A DNA stretch of 64,000 nucleotides from Casuarius casuarius (taxonomy: Eukaryota > Chordata > Aves > Casuariiformes > Casuariidae). Positions within the stretch are counted from its first letter, which is position 1, and the number at the start of each line of letters is the position of its first letter. Positions 28,191-42,600 of the stretch are shown here, in pieces. Location of the stretch: the NCBI GenBank assembly GCA_003342895.1, contig PTFA01000081.1, positions 881,244 through 945,243 on the forward strand. The letters are read 5' to 3'. The notes beneath the pieces are model-generated. The model did no database searches and was not told the DNA's origin. It saw only the letters and a program-made list of their open reading frames with translations. The translations under genes and the position numbers were made by a program.

Positions 28191-28763
28191 TGTAATGCAG
28201 AGATATAAGGAGATAACAATGGGATTGAGGTGATTAACTATAAACAGAAATAAACCTCCTATGTCGACTGTTTAACTGCCAACATAGGAGTGCTCAGCAA
28301 GCTTAGGCTGTTACATAAATTCAACAGCCTCCCAAAACATAAGCAGAAGAACATTTGAGTTAGCGGGATAACTAACCATCCAAGTTTTCCTACCGCAAAG
28401 GTGATAAGGAATCCATGTTTTGCACACATATCGACTTTCCTGCTAGCTACAATTTTTTTCAGGGTACACGAGTCAGCAGAGTGAAAAAACAATGCCACTT
28501 ACATGGAAGAAAGAAGACACTGTCTTTTATTAACTGGAATAATATGAGAAGATTTCTTTTTCTCAATTTTTCCAATGACAATTCTGTATGAAGCGCTTAT
28601 GTTTTAAACAGAGAAAAAATTATAATTATGGCAATACTGAGCATGTACATACCATGACAGGACAAATCAGTGGTTGAGGCTGAGTTGAAGAGGGCTGGTT
28701 TTCAGTTCTAGTTTGGACATAAATCTGAGATTAAATGGAAGAGATTTTACAGGATCAGCTTGC

Positions 28764-28784
28764 TTTTTTTTTTTTTTTTTTTTT
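28764..28784. repeat. Poly-T run (21 T)
   Basis: Homopolymer in intron 2. No retroposed body was recognised on either side. Confidence 0.9.
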
Positions 28785-31563
28785 CAATCCAGCCCTGAAT
28801 CAATCTTAACCACCTCTTGATATCTATTCAGAGCTGGAAGCCACCTTTTCTTCCATACTGACTCAGACAAAACTTTCAGTATTTCCAAAGCACTGAAGAA
28901 TTATCTAAGGCAAAAAAACATGCCGTAGTAATTGATGACTCCCATAAGAAATAAAAGATCTGCATCCACCCTCCAAAAACCTTAAGCAAGGTTGCTGCCC
29001 CTTGCCTTCGCTTCTTTGCTTTGCACACATTTATGGATACAGTTTACCTTCCTTTTGAAACAACAGAAAAACAGTGGTACAATCAATTCACTGTGTCCTT
29101 GTCGCATCCTCCTGCGCTACAGGACAGGCCTTCAGCTGACCAGTCGTCTGTGTTGTGGCCTTACTGGAGGGTAGGTTTCTGGTCTTGATGTAAATGACGT
29201 GTTTCTCAGTGTCCACCAGTTTTACTGCTGTCAATCCTGTCCTTAGTCATCAATACAGGCCATTCTTTCAACCTTGTTCTTTTATTTCTTCTGGGTTTTT
29301 TTGCACGTTTATTTCCAGTCATACTTTTTTCATACCAGTCTAACTTTTCCTGTCACAAATCTCTACACATAACTGGATTAAACTGCTTTACCATGGAGCA
29401 GTTATTGAAAGGAGCAACCTACATGGCCCTGACTTCACACTTCTATCCCTCCCTTTGAGTCACTGTTTGAGAAGACGTGGAGGTGGGGTGAGTCAGACCA
29501 GCCTGAAAACTAACCCTGGAGCAAAAGGACGAGGTTTTGGTCAAATGAATGAGCAACCACAGGCCACCTTGCAACCAGATAATCATTACTGTTGACAAAA
29601 GAGAAGGAAGGGAAGGGAAATGTATGCCAAAGGGAGAGTGGCAGATCACTGCTTCCAGTGGCAACCAGCACTAAATTCAACTTAAGCCAATGTCACATGA
29701 CGCTGCAAAAATATGGGTAAAACAATAATTCTATCTCTGCCATTACCTGTTTCTCAGGCCATACTTAGCTATTTCACACAGAATGGCTGAATGAGCTGTA
29801 AAATATTCAGCATGCACTGGCTGACCTCTGTGGCTGAGTAGGTAGGTCTTGGACTCTATAACTGTAAGTTTTGTCCACAGGTAACATTTTGCTTGCTGGT
29901 TTTTTTCCTCTTTTGAAAGACTCATATAGTTGGTTTATTTCCTATTGTTCATCTTCCTTCCTCTTACAACATAAGTTTTTATTTCTCTCCCTTTTATCGC
30001 TCTTACAAGTCTAATCTTACAGAACATTCAGAGTTGCCTGACCACAAAGTTCTTCCCAGAACAGAAGAATTATTACTTGAGATATAACCAAGACTTTGGC
30101 ATTGAGTTACAGACACTGCTATTGCATCTCTTCTCTGATCAGATATTCTGCACTGTGTTTTAACATCGGAAGTAGTGTTTATGCCCACTCACTCCTGATG
30201 ACTGTCATTTTTGGCACCCAATAAGCCTTCAGTGCTGTAAGAAAGAAGTAATCCTGGCATCCCTTACATGGATCAACCTGCTCTTTTCCCTATCATGACT
30301 TCGTCCATTTTAGTTCTCGGTCTAGATATCAAATCAGAGGACCTCACAATAGCTGCGAATCTACTGAGCAGAATCAGGCCTAATCTATCTTTAGAGACAT
30401 CTATCACCATCGCATCTACTTATGAAATTACAGAACTCCTATCTCTTTTTAGAAACAAATTTAAAGTCAGTGTTTATAAGGAACTTATCAAAAACATAAG
30501 GGAAACGGGATGCCAGGGGAATAGATGACTCTCTCATCTGAAATGCATAATTAGCTTTTGGTTAAGTGTGCAATTAACATTAAAATTTACAATCAAGTAC
30601 GACGATGTTCTAATTTTACCTTCTTTAAATGAAAAAATGAATTTAGCTACCAGCGTTACGTCTTTGAATCCCCTATCAGATGATTTGCATGGTAGCATCC
30701 TGTCATTCAGGTGACAACTGACACAAAAAGCTCTTTAAAACATTGCATATTTGCCTTCTGGACAGCTACAGCTTGGGGTCTGCTTTGGTTTAGGCTTTTT
30801 GGTTTTTCAGTGGTAGCTGCCACTCAGCATAATTAGCAGTTGTCATATTTCTGTTTGTCATGATCCTTCTCACAAAAACAGAATGATATTGCTTTGCACC
30901 CTCCTCCCAGCTGTGCCTGAGATGCAGGATGTGTGCTCCAAACACCCACTAGAGCTAATCTTAGACCCCAACAGGTTTCAGCAGGTAAGCCATAGGAACA
31001 TTTTTGTTAATGAGAGGGGAAAAAAAAAAAGCTATACTCTTCCTAGTAGTTTAAATCTGATCAGCAGTATCTTAAAAGAAAAAACATACCAAAGTCTAAA
31101 TAGGCTATGTTCAGACGAACATCATGTCCTTTTGCCTTTTAGAGATGTAAATTTAACTTCAAATTATCTGCCTTAAGAAAGATAAAAAAAAAAGGATTGA
31201 AAGTAGTTTCAGCTGTCATATCACCTGCCAAATCCTGTATTTAATAGTTTATTGATCGCATACATGTTTGTAGTATGTAGAACAAAAATGAGACTCCATC
31301 GTGCAGGGTGCTGCACGGAAGTATAATGAAAGCCAGCCTTTGCTCCAAAAAAAAGCTTACAAGCAAAGAGATATGGAATAAAAAGAAAACTTTTAATATT
31401 TTTGTGGTTTATTTCATTTTACAAGATAAAGCCTCATTGAAGACTTCACCTTACAACTGGGATGGGTTAAAAGCTCAAATACAGTCAATTAAGAGGACCC
31501 GGCTGACCCATTAAACCATTATACCTTGAATGAATTTGACAGTGCGTCCCCAAATATAGACAC

Positions 31564-31622
31564 TAAGAGCTTCAATTCCCCATCTGCAAAACAGGAACAA
31601 AAATACATCCTATCTTATGGGG
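31564..31622 (+). repeat. MIR/CORE-SINE-like relic
   Basis: The order gagcttcaattccccatctg, caaaacaggaacaaaaat, acatcctatctta follows the MIR core pattern gagcctcagtttccccatct, gtaaaatgggg, ctacctacctca with scattered changes. Likely an ancient SINE fragment in RAB3B intron 2. Confidence 0.5.
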
Positions 31623-33390
31623 GAAGATGGAAATAAAATACATCCAGAAAAGAGTTACAGTTTTAATTCTGAAGTGCTCAGAACCCAGGGCAACGTGGGC
31701 AAGTAAAACACATGACAGAGACTGGGAATCCCAATACCCTATACCCTACCAACATGCAACACACGGGCAAAGGATGGGCTGCCTTCCTCTCAGGGGGCTG
31801 TCTAGAGAGGAATAAAACCTCCTCTGGTTTCTACCTGATCTTTTAGCTTGAACAAAAGAAACCTGCATCAGGCCTGTGAAAACTCCTCGCACAAGCCATG
31901 TCTCGAGTGATGTGCAAAGTGTTGTGGTGTGCGAGTATTTTGGGCTAAACACTGCCAATGATTTTGCATCAGTCAGGCTGTGCTATTATCCAAAGAGGTC
32001 ACAGAATTAACTTGGATTGGGCCTGCAGGAAGGCCCAGAACTTACCCCTTAGTATTTAATCTCATCGATACATTGCTCTAGAGATATGCTGTAAGTATCC
32101 ATTATTACTCACCACCAAGAGACACACAAACATACAGAGGAAGGGAAAACAAAATATAACAAAACAAACAACAAACACCCTGCTTGCATCATTCTCACCT
32201 AAAATCAAAAATCACTTTTTCTGATTCATTCTGCTTCTATTTGGATCTGGACCAGGTAGCCTCATGTAGCTGCTAGGCAACCTAAACACTGTAGTGAGTA
32301 TTACCTGTATGCATTTGCTAAGAATATAACGTTACCTTTGAGATTTATTCATACGAAAACACACCTAGCTGAAAATATAATAGCTTTCCTTTCTGATCAG
32401 TAATTAGCAACTATGGGAATACAAAACTGTTGGTCAGGAAATAATCCACATGTACGCCGCACATGCAGAGAGAGATTATAAATCAGCTCCTTATAAATTA
32501 ATCATAAGGAAGTACTTTTAAAAATACAATTTTATAGATGGCAGTGCTGTAAAATTCTGATCTAAGAGTTACATATATGCAGACATTAGAATATCTACAT
32601 AGTATTAATATGTATACATAAAGTATTTTAAATGATAAAGGATAATTACCAAACCTCATCCAATTACAAAATGAACCTTCTCACTAGAAGTCATTTATTC
32701 AATTTACATGCAGCCATCATTCCTAAACAAGACAGAAAAGCCTTAGAAGACTCAACATTAAAGATTCTTCAGAATCTGTTGACCGCATGTTAACAAAAAT
32801 AATAATAAAAAACAAAATTAAAAAACAACAAAAACATTATTTCATTTAATCTCTCTCAGAACCATTTTACTGTTTTGTTCTCCAGACAGCAGAACTGCAT
32901 TCTTCCTTAAAAACATCATGAATATCTTTGATATGTCTTATTTCCCCACACCTGCAAACTGTAGAGAAAAGATACTCTTTTCAAGTCTCTTCAAATGAGT
33001 AGATCATTTCCCAGACCACTATGTGACTAGCACAACTCTTCAGAATCCTATTATAAATACCAGTTTGGGTGCTTGAGGCTTTAATGTCAACAGAGCAAAC
33101 AGGTTTTGATTACATCAAAACTGAACAGAGCAGCATTCTGTTCTTGATCATTACATCTGACAGCTTATCATATCCTGATTCATAAAATAAGGCCTCTCTC
33201 AAACCCAACACAAACAAAAAACTAGATCTCTATCTTAAGAACACTGATTGAATTCTACTAGAGATATTAACTGCAGGACAGGTCAGACAGGTTGTAATAT
33301 TCGCTGACATATTGACACACTGTTAAGAGTCTTTATATGCAGCTGACTGGCGCTTGAAGAGGTAGGAATTTTGTTTAGCTTAGAGGGGAG

Positions 33391-33412
33391 AAAAAAAAAA
33401 AAAAAAAAAAAA
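33391..33412. repeat. Poly-A run (22 A)
   Basis: Homopolymer following gagggg. No retroposed gene body was recognised upstream. Confidence 0.9.
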
Positions 33413-36400
33413 GACATCCTTTTAGCTGAGGTTCTATACCCCGATATTCTGCTCTTATCAACACAGGCAAAAGCAAATGCATGTAGAAAGTCATTGTGAT
33501 TCAGGAAGTTCAGTAATAACTGTTTAGGGGATTTTTGGTTGTTTTTTTTCCCCCCTCCTTTGAAACTTATATGACACAAAACAAGGTTATTTGTACACAG
33601 CCTCCAGCCTGCCAATTCTCATCTGCCACAGCTGCACACACTTAACTGAGCTCTGTAAGCACAGATGTGCTGAAAGAGATGCAGGTCTGTGGCACAGAGA
33701 ACATTACAGGTTCCTAACAGTGTTACTCTCTGGATTTTATATAGAAATTTCAAGTGGTTAATTTAAACACTTGCACCCTCTCCTTCCTCCCTTAGAAAAA
33801 AAAAAGTTTCATATTAAACCCAATCCAGTTAGGACTTAACATCAAGCTTAGGTGCCCATAATTAAAAAAAGGTCAACACGGCTGGAATGTTGTAAGTAAA
33901 GGCGAGGTGTTAAATGTCAAGTGACAGCATTAAAAAATGGAAGCACAGGGTCCCAAGCTCACAGCGACTGCCACGCGAGGGCTAGTCGGTAATACGTGCT
34001 CGGCAGCAGACAGCGGGGAGCAACCACGTCCTGGCAAACTCCCCTTGCCCTCTGCCTTCTCCCCTGATCTCTCTCACAGCCGCATCCCACCCTGTCACCA
34101 GGTAGTTTCAGACTTAATTCTCTTCTGGTTTTACCTCTACTAGAGGCAGAAGCTGGTAACTTGAAACCCCTTCATCTGCTCCCAACCCATTTTGTATGTC
34201 ACTGGAAGGAGATTTACAGAGCAGCTACCACCAGTGCCATTACACTGCAGCTGCAGCTAGTTCCAATGTCATTTTTGCTAGTAACAGATACTGAAATGTA
34301 GCAAGTTCCTTCCTATAGTTCTTGCAATCCAATAACAGCTTCCCATTTATGAGCACATTATAGAGCTAGGATAAAATAATAATTCATGAGTCCGTTTCTC
34401 TGCAGCTATGTGGGGCTTTGCTTTTTACACAGGCAGAAAGGGTTATTCAAGGCAGACTTGTAAGTTATGTTGCAAAATAAGTTCCCAATATTTCCAATAT
34501 TCCAAAATATGCTCTTATGTTATGTGGTACACAATACCTCACAAAAATAAATATTATTCCAGCTGTTCTCAAAGGTGGCTGTTTGCTTCTTGTTTTTGCA
34601 AAAAGAATATTATAGCAGTCTATTTTACTTTTGTTGAATGTCAGTCACAACATACACCATTTTTCATTAAATGCTGCAAATTTAATCGCAACTTATTATC
34701 ACTAAATAGTATCTTCCTCTGAATATGGTTCAGCTGAAACTGACACACTGCCTCCTTCCATTTGTAGGCAGAATGGAACTCAATAGAGACTGTAAATCAT
34801 TTTAAAAAGTAGTCAGAAGAGAGGTTGGTAAAAAAACAATTCCTTTCCTACACATAGTTTTGGTGTTAATAGCCCCCTTACTGCATGTAACCTGAGGCAT
34901 ACATTGACATTATAGGTTTAGGCTTATGACAGGTAGGAGGTAAACAAGTTTAAATACTGTGTTTTTTTAAAAGAGGTACACATCTAAAGTTTTTGTTAAG
35001 ATTCTTAAATCATGACACACATCAGGGATACCTGCAAGGAGCACAGAAATAAAGAGCACAAGTCACTCTGGGAACTGTCAAGCACTGACATGAACCTTTT
35101 ACTGAAAATAAAGTTCAAATCAACAAAGCTGCTGATACTTCAGTACTACAGATCCTTTAGCTAGCGCTCTCCGAAGAATCTGCCTGACATACTATCTCTT
35201 TCCATGAAAAGTTTAAGGTTATTAAAGCTTTTTTTCCCCCAAAAGCTTTCAAAACAGATTTATGTAAAACTCTTGCTCAATTCATTTTAATTCCAGCACG
35301 TTTATAAAAACCATACATCTTTCATGGTTCTTTCTGAATTGCTTTTACACAATTTGTTAGAGAATTTCATGTTCTCAGATTAACAAAGTCAAACATAGGA
35401 TGGAAGATAGGTAATTTCTTAGTGGGTCTAAAGTCTGAATATTCCCATAACTCAAACTCTAAATGAAAGCAAATAGCTCTGTGTCAGGTTATCTACATTA
35501 GTTTCAAAGCCGGGACTTAGCAACACAGAGAGGATCTTTTATTATGTCATTTGTTGTATCTGGCATCCAGCAACATGGAAACAAAAGTGAATCATATGCT
35601 TGCAGAAAACTAAAATAAAGTTCCTCATTTTAGATCATCACTCAGAATTCACGACAGTCACAGAAATAATGTGATTGCTATAATATTACATTGAGATCTG
35701 ATAATTAAAGATTATAAATCTACTGCATATGGATCGATTAGAAGACTGTGCTCTTGACTGGGGCAGGGGCTGGGTGGAAATGCTGTGCAGTTTCAACTTA
35801 CCTTCAATACTGAACTTAAGCTTAACTTGTGGGAGAAACCACTAATAGACAGATACTCCGTGTTACTGAGCTAGCTCCTGAAAATTGCTTAAGGGAATGC
35901 TAGCCTGATCTCTTTTATGTGAGATCTTCTTCTGCAAAACAGAAGAGAATTTTGCTAAGGAATTCAGCTGAGGCTTTGTAGTACTTCAAAGCATGGCAAT
36001 CTGAGCCCAGCTTTTCTAAAAGTGTTTAGTAATTCACTGGGATACAGAGGGTTAAGCGCTACCAGGATCAACCCTATAGCGCAAATGCAATTCAAGTCAT
36101 TTGTCAACATCTATCATAGAAGAAATCACTTGTTTTTCATAAAAATAAACATCATGAACCGTTCACAAAATTGCTTGCCTTTGGTCTTCCACTCTGCACT
36201 TCAGGAAACATTGGGGTTTTTTGTTTCGTTTTGTTTTTTTTATTGGCCTTAGATGCTGTAACTCAAAAAGCCTGAGAAAGTGCCATGACTGGGTTTTTGA
36301 GCAGAGGGACCCTCTAGCTTACCTGTACAAGTTTGGCCACACAAAACACATGAGCAATAAAAATCTATACTAATCCAAGATCTATTTCAAAAGAAGCCAT

Positions 36401-36462
36401 ATTTTTACCATGATACCTTTGTTAGGTTAAGATAAAGCATTTTTGAAAATGCAGGCACTTAC

Positions 36463-36690
36463 CCAAATCTGCAGTTTCACCCGCTTGTCATTCCTATAAA
36501 CGGTTTTCACTTTGAAGTCAATTCCTACTGTGCTAACAAAGGCTGGTGTAAACGTGTCATCCGCATATCTGAAGAGGAAGGACGTTTTACCCACGCTGCT
36601 GTTGCCAATGATCAGGAGTTTGAACATGTAATCAAAATTTTGATCCGAAGTATCTTTCTGCCTGTATCTGGCATCTGTTACTGAAGCCAT
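36463..36690 (-). CDS. RAB3B: RAB3B first coding exon (exon 2), residues 1-76
   Basis: Rab3 small GTPases sit on synaptic and secretory vesicles and control regulated exocytosis. This exon encodes 76 residues beginning [12 protein letters not shown]. It holds the P-loop GNSSVGKT (residues 29-36) and the switch I/effector segment FVSTVGIDF (51-59), and ends KRVKLQIW just before the DTAGQ motif expected at the start of the next exon. The start MASVTD and the segment [14 protein letters not shown] fit RAB3B better than RAB3A (MASATD, IYRNDKRIK) or RAB3C (extended N-terminus); that comparison is from memory. Synteny with TXNDC12 and KTI12 supports RAB3B. The splice sites are clean: the acceptor ttttcttag abuts the ATG, and the donor TTTGG|GTAAGTGCC leaves phase 0. 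The 5' UTR must therefore lie in an upstream exon, probably in the CpG island near 47 kb. Exons carrying switch II, the guanine-specificity motifs and the prenylated C-terminus are not in the window. Confidence 0.95.
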
Positions 36691-39600
36691 CTAAGAAAAT
36701 GACAAACATTGAAACAGAACAAATTCAAGAGCAGTTAGCATTTGTTAGCTGCACGCCTGTGTTTAGCATCTCTCTCTGCTTTTCAGCATTATATCTACTG
36801 AAGAAAGAGGAATACACCTTGAAATCCTCTTTGTAAAGTCTGACTTTTAATTTCTATTATCCACTTGCACTGGTAAGATTTTCAAACCCCCAAAATGCAC
36901 CTGTTACACTGCTTTGTATTTAAAAGAATAACAGATGGCTATTGCAAATCGTTCATATACTAGTGGGGAAATATTCTTTACTCCAATGGCATGGTGCCAG
37001 TTCTGTTGCTCCAATAAACTGCAATATTGCAACCAAAAACCAAAATCTTTGACAATGCACCATATTACACAATTTAGTAAGCAGCCACTGAGGCAGGTAA
37101 AACTGCATAATTCCTTTCACGACTATAAAAGAAAATCTGCATTACCATCTCATGCACCACCACCATTCTATTCTTAGAGAAGCTCTTTCTTCAACATTTA
37201 CAGAGAAAAAACTTAGTGATGGGAGGAGACAAAACATCAGTGGGCAAAAGGAACTTCAGCTGACAACCTTGAATCCATCCAACATCTCAAGACTGTGGTT
37301 AAAATAAACAGAATCTGCATAAAATGTGATGGCTCAGTGGGGTTGCAAGGAGCATTTGGAAGGGATAAATTATCTCTTTTGGTTGTTGGCAAAGGTGAGA
37401 GTTGGGGACACTGGGGGTAAAAACAAAATAAAATAAAAAAGATGCAGCCTCAAGGATCCCTCCTTCTCTGGTGACCCTGCACTGAATTCAGAAACCAAAA
37501 AGCAATCATGGAATCTGAAATATTGAGATAGTTGGAGCTCATCAAGCAGCCCCTGGCTGCTTTAACATACACAGCTCAGACACGTCATGTGAAGAGGCAG
37601 GCCTCTGTCTTTTCACCTCTATTCATCTAGTTACCTTCTGCTGTGGTACAGACTGGATTTATCACAGAAAGGAGAAAAAGGAAGCTTGGAAGAATTTACC
37701 TTGTAACAGACATGCCAGCTTTTCATCTTTAAAGCTCTGTTTCAATATCTAGCCCGAGTCAAACAACTTGGCCTTGGCTCCTGAGAGCCAGTCAGGGGGT
37801 TGTGTGAACTGGGGCAATGACAGCAGCTACTCATCCACCAAATGAGGACATGTATTATTCATCTGCTATGTCAGAAAGCAAAGCCTGAGTGGAGACTGAA
37901 GTCTATTCTTCCTCCAGCATCCAAAGTAGTAAGTTAATATTCCCCTCAACTTCGACTTACAGGTATCTTTGGGAACAAAACTCCCACCAACATCTGCTCT
38001 GAGTGTTTGCCCGAATACTTTCCTTTTTATCAAGTCTCATCCACACACAGGACTTCACCCACTTGCTGAAAAAAAACAGTTTGAAACTCAGTATAGCTAA
38101 ATGGCTATAAACCAAAATTCCATCCAAAATAGATTTAAACTGGGATGTCAATTTAAATAAAGTTGCCAACAGAGGGGAAACAAACCAAAACCATCTCAGT
38201 TTAAACTTAAGTAAAATATGTATGACTGTTTATCTCTGGTTAAATACAAGCAGTTTTCTCACACAGACGAGACCTGGTGCAGCAGACAGTTCATTCATAG
38301 ACCGTACGTTAATGAGGACAGGTTCTGAAGAGCTTTAGCAATAGCTCAGTACTCAATAAGCTCCACTGAATGCAGCAGTATCTTCCCACAAGTGAGTCTC
38401 TATAGGATACAGTAAAATTCTGATACATACAGATCTTAACTTCAACTGCTATTAAATAAGACTAAGGTCCTTTGCAAGCACTCCAAAAAGCCCAAGTACA
38501 AATTTTCTTCTGACCAGTGTATCAGAGAAAATGTTCTTTTATTCACATCTTGTGGTTCTTAATAGGAATTTTTAAAATGAAGAATTCAACACCAACTGAC
38601 TTCCATGCACATGCTCAGGGAAATGCATACACTGCCAGTTTCAAACAGAAAACTCAGCTGCAAAAATAATGAATCCAAATGATTAGTTAATTTGTACCAT
38701 CACCAAGCTGGAAGACAGAGACAAGTTCTATATATGAATAATTTATCTTCCTCATACCCATACATGATTTCCACAAATGCCATTGAAAACACATATGCAC
38801 TTGCTAATGGGGAAAAAAAATCTTTACTTCTCCATTCCACTCACAGAGGCTTGAAAAAGTGACATGCCCTCATCACTTCAAACCTGGCCATTTGAAGACT
38901 TACAGGTAGACCTTTAACAAAGAAGTACTCCACTAATCATATGGGAATCAATATCTTCTTTCTTCCACCACCTTCATGGAATCCATCCACATACTCCAAG
39001 ACAATCTTTTAAACGAAACACTGCTGCTTCCATTAACCCCCTAGACTGCTATAATCAAAAGTGTACCTGGCTACAAATACTACTTTCAAATCTCAGTTAA
39101 AAAAGCAATTACAGAATGTGACCAGCTAGAGCAGCTTTGTTAGAAGCACAATGTAGAAAATAAGATCAAATGATACTTGGACAGAAAGCGGTGCTGTTGT
39201 CATAGAAGCACAACACTCACTGCCTTGGGCTCGCGACTGCTCTACGCTGAAGATGCTGCAGTTCAGTTCGCAGAATCATCAGAGGCAGGGTCAGAGCACA
39301 AAATTTTCAAAGGCAAATTCCATCTCCTTGCTTAAATTTGACTTTTCCCTCTCCCTCCTCCGGTCAATAAAGTGAAACCGAAGGACAGTTGTACTAACGA
39401 TTGCAAATTGTTAGTGAAGTTGTACTCTACAAGTATTTGGCCCGAAAGTGTTCACAAGGCTGTCCGGGAATACGTGCTTGAATCCTCAAGCCAGGAATGA
39501 GCAGACCTGTCTCCTATTCTCAACCCCTTCTTTTGCTCACCCACTTGTTGTCATACCCCTGTTCCACACACTCCCTAGTTATGCCAATGCTAAGGACTGC

Positions 39601-42600
39601 ACAGTGAGCTGGTTCAGGGAACAGGTCCCCACTAAAAATAATTCCTCCTAATGCTTTTCCTATTTTGCAGGGCTATTTTTTTTTTTAAGTTGGTTCAGTT
39701 CTCTGCTCCAGGGAGCCAAGCTGAGCAGACCGAGCGGTGGGAAAGGATGGCAGTTGCTGTGCTACCGAGAGAAAGGTCCATGTAATCACACCTCCTGCTG
39801 ACCTCCTGCACTCAGCAGAGATTCCACCTCAGCAGCAGAGAGAAAAGCGGAGCAAACGTCGGACAGCTCCCAGCAAACCTGTCAAAAGCGTAAAAGAGAA
39901 GCTTGTGATGGTTTCTGTTTCCACTGGTTTGGAACAGTCCTCAAGAAGATTCCTCTACAATAAGGATTTAGCTTCATTACAAAAACTCCATTGTACACAA
40001 GAAGAAAAGCTGCCAATTAGGATGACATTGAGAAAACCTTAGTACGAGACCTTGCATCTTTTGGTTGTTTGCCTGGGTAGCCACTTCTCTGTAGGTAAAA
40101 GCATACTAATATGGACAACTTATTCTCCCTCTATGCTTTAGGAACAAGATCAAAGTCTCAAATATACCCAGTTCCTGCAAGTTTTGTGAGAATAGGCTGT
40201 TTTGTAGACACGAGATACCTTATTATTCCCCCGCTGAGGAAAAAGTCTGCAGTGTGAGCTCATCTTTTATTAGACAGAGAATCCACAAAGGAGGAGGATG
40301 CTACAAATGCACTAATAGCAATAAAAAAATCTTTAATCAGAGCTTATTAGACACGAAAGAATTCATTCCTCAGTCAAGATCTGTCTGTGGCCTTAATTTT
40401 CTACTTCGGTCTAACGCAGTTTAAAAAGAAGCCTGTCACCCTAAGACACACCTCCACAGGAAACCAGCCTCCACTGCTTTCAGTGCTCAATGAAATACAT
40501 CATATAGATGGTTCCACTCAGCTGCCTTAAGTTTGTGACTAACACTGTAGCGAAGGTTCAAACAGTGTTGCAGCATAACATGAACCATCAAAATGTTACT
40601 GCTCTTACAAATCAGTAAGATTGGTCAACTGTTACCCCAGCCCTTCAATATTTACTGCCTACAGCCAGCTTCTATGAAATGCAATACATGAACCATCTAA
40701 ACTGATGGTGCTGGAAGAACTGGGTAGAAATCAACTGGAATATCTTGCCATCCGTTGACTTCCAGAAAAACAAATGCTGACTTCAAATGTTTCCAGTCAT
40801 TATCATTCTGCCTAGAAACTACTAGTTCTTCTAGATCTGCTCACAGACAACAAACAATAAATTGGAGCATTACCTGGGAAGTTCAGCCTTCTCTTTACCA
40901 GAAGCCGCATGTGTCTGTTCAGACACGGATGTTTTCATGTCCCACTGTCTCTCACAATATATCAAGGAAGAAGTCTGAATTGCTTTTGGCAAAGGGTCCT
41001 GCTGACTGCTGTCAGTCACTTCAGTCAACAGTGAAAGGTGGTCATGTTGATGAAGCTGATGCTTAAAGCTACACATAAAGAAGTATTTGCACTTCCAACA
41101 TGTTATGAATCCATGTATTCTACATATTATGAATCTTGTGTATGTCTAAAAATAAAAACATCTTTTAGTATTTTTCACTGCTTTATTTTTAAAACCAACA
41201 TCAAAATTTACCACAAGTGTTTTTGGTTCTATACCAGGTGCAGTTCAAACCTGAATGTTTTTAACTGTTTCACCATCATCTGCTAGCACATATGATTTTC
41301 TTTTGTTAGATTAGAAGCTAGAGATGAAACTGCCACTATATATCTCTAAGAGTCAAAGATCTTGCGACAGCATGCTACTCCAGGCTGGGTCCAGCCTAGT
41401 TTTATGTATGTTCAGCAACTGAGCCTCTACTGTTTGCCTGATGTACTATTTTACTGGCTAACAAAACTGCCACGGATAGGAACCAGTCCTGTATTTCACA
41501 GTCAAAACTTCTTTTTCTTACTTCCATTTTACTATTCAGATGTTCCAGGGCTTAAGATTAGCTAACAGGAAAAAAAACCCCACAGAATAAGAAGTTATGA
41601 CCATCAGGTTAAGAGAAATCAGTGATAAGAACAGGCAACAGGAGAAGGGCCACAGCAGTACCTTTTAGACTCCTGGTTATCCATAGTTACTGATGAATGT
41701 GGAAGGAAAACAGGAGATTAGATACAGTCACTTCATAAAAACAGAAATAATGAGGCTCAATGAAGGCAGAAGTAGGAAAACCTATATAGCCATAAAGTCA
41801 AAAAGATCATCAACTGGCCAAGGGTCTTCTGGAAACATAGGACAGGAGCACTGCAGACACTTCTCAAAATAGTACAAAAGACTATGGAAACTATTCTGTA
41901 AGTTAGGCAGTAGGGAAGGGGGGGAAGGGACTAAACCAAAAGATTCCTTTCATCTGTAATATTTACCACTTAGCAGTAATCCATGAGAAACATTATTCAC
42001 ACGCAGCATAACTTCTTTTCAAAAGACTTAATACCTTCTTTTTCTTTCCCCCATAATACATTAGGAAGTGCACCTATATTAAAAATAGTCTAGTTCACAA
42101 ACTACACATTTAGGTCACTTCTCTATTATAAAATCTCACTCCTTTATGCGCTCTGTCATTTGAAAAAAAAATTTGTTGTTCTTTTTTCCTTTTTCAGGAC
42201 TTAAATTAAACCCTGAATCAGATTTCTATCAAGTAATGGAATTTTTTACAGCCAATGTATGCTGCCCTAAGAATAAAGCTCATAAAGGAAACACGGTCAT
42301 GGCCTTAAGGAGACTTATACAAACGCTAGAACTACAAGAGAGATTTAGCAGAAGCAGAAAATGTATTACAAACAACTAACATAATTGCTAATAAGTATTG
42401 CAAGCAAAGATAGTTACCAATTTAGATCTATAATCCATGAGACAGATGGAGGCTTTGCTGTGAGTATATGAATCAAGAGTGGTCACACTGTTGAACCTGC
42501 GATGTAGAAGCAAAAGGATTACAATGTTTACGATAAAGATGGATAATGAGAATATTACATAAGAGACTAATGAGTAGACAGGTTAGATTGTGAAAACACT

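Larger units (their letters stand above)
1..36462 (-). other. RAB3B: RAB3B intron 2 (partial), no further exon found
   Basis: This stretch follows the donor at 36,462 in the direction of transcription. I looked on the minus strand for the conserved exons expected next: DTAGQERYRT through YDITNEESF, then VILVGNKCD, then the Cys-containing C-terminus. I saw none, so the whole stretch is best read as one long intron, although an exon missed by eye cannot be excluded. It is AT-rich, with short ORFs that have no coding signature. It contains A/T and C homopolymers, an 18-bp minisatellite at about 11.64-11.87 kb, two small tandem duplications (16.78 and 21.33 kb), weak relics of old repeats (4.66, 11.0, 28.13 and 31.57 kb) and a somewhat GC-richer patch at 13.35-13.85 kb. 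One ambiguous base is at 19,555. Confidence 0.75.

Noticed and set aside
30268..30528. Plus-strand ORF of 86 codons
   Set aside because: No recognised family or supporting signals; taken as chance.
1..36462. RAB3B exons 3-5
   Set aside because: I looked for the minus-strand signatures of DTAGQERY, YDITNEE, GNKCD and the C-terminal cysteines and saw none. They most likely lie before the window start.
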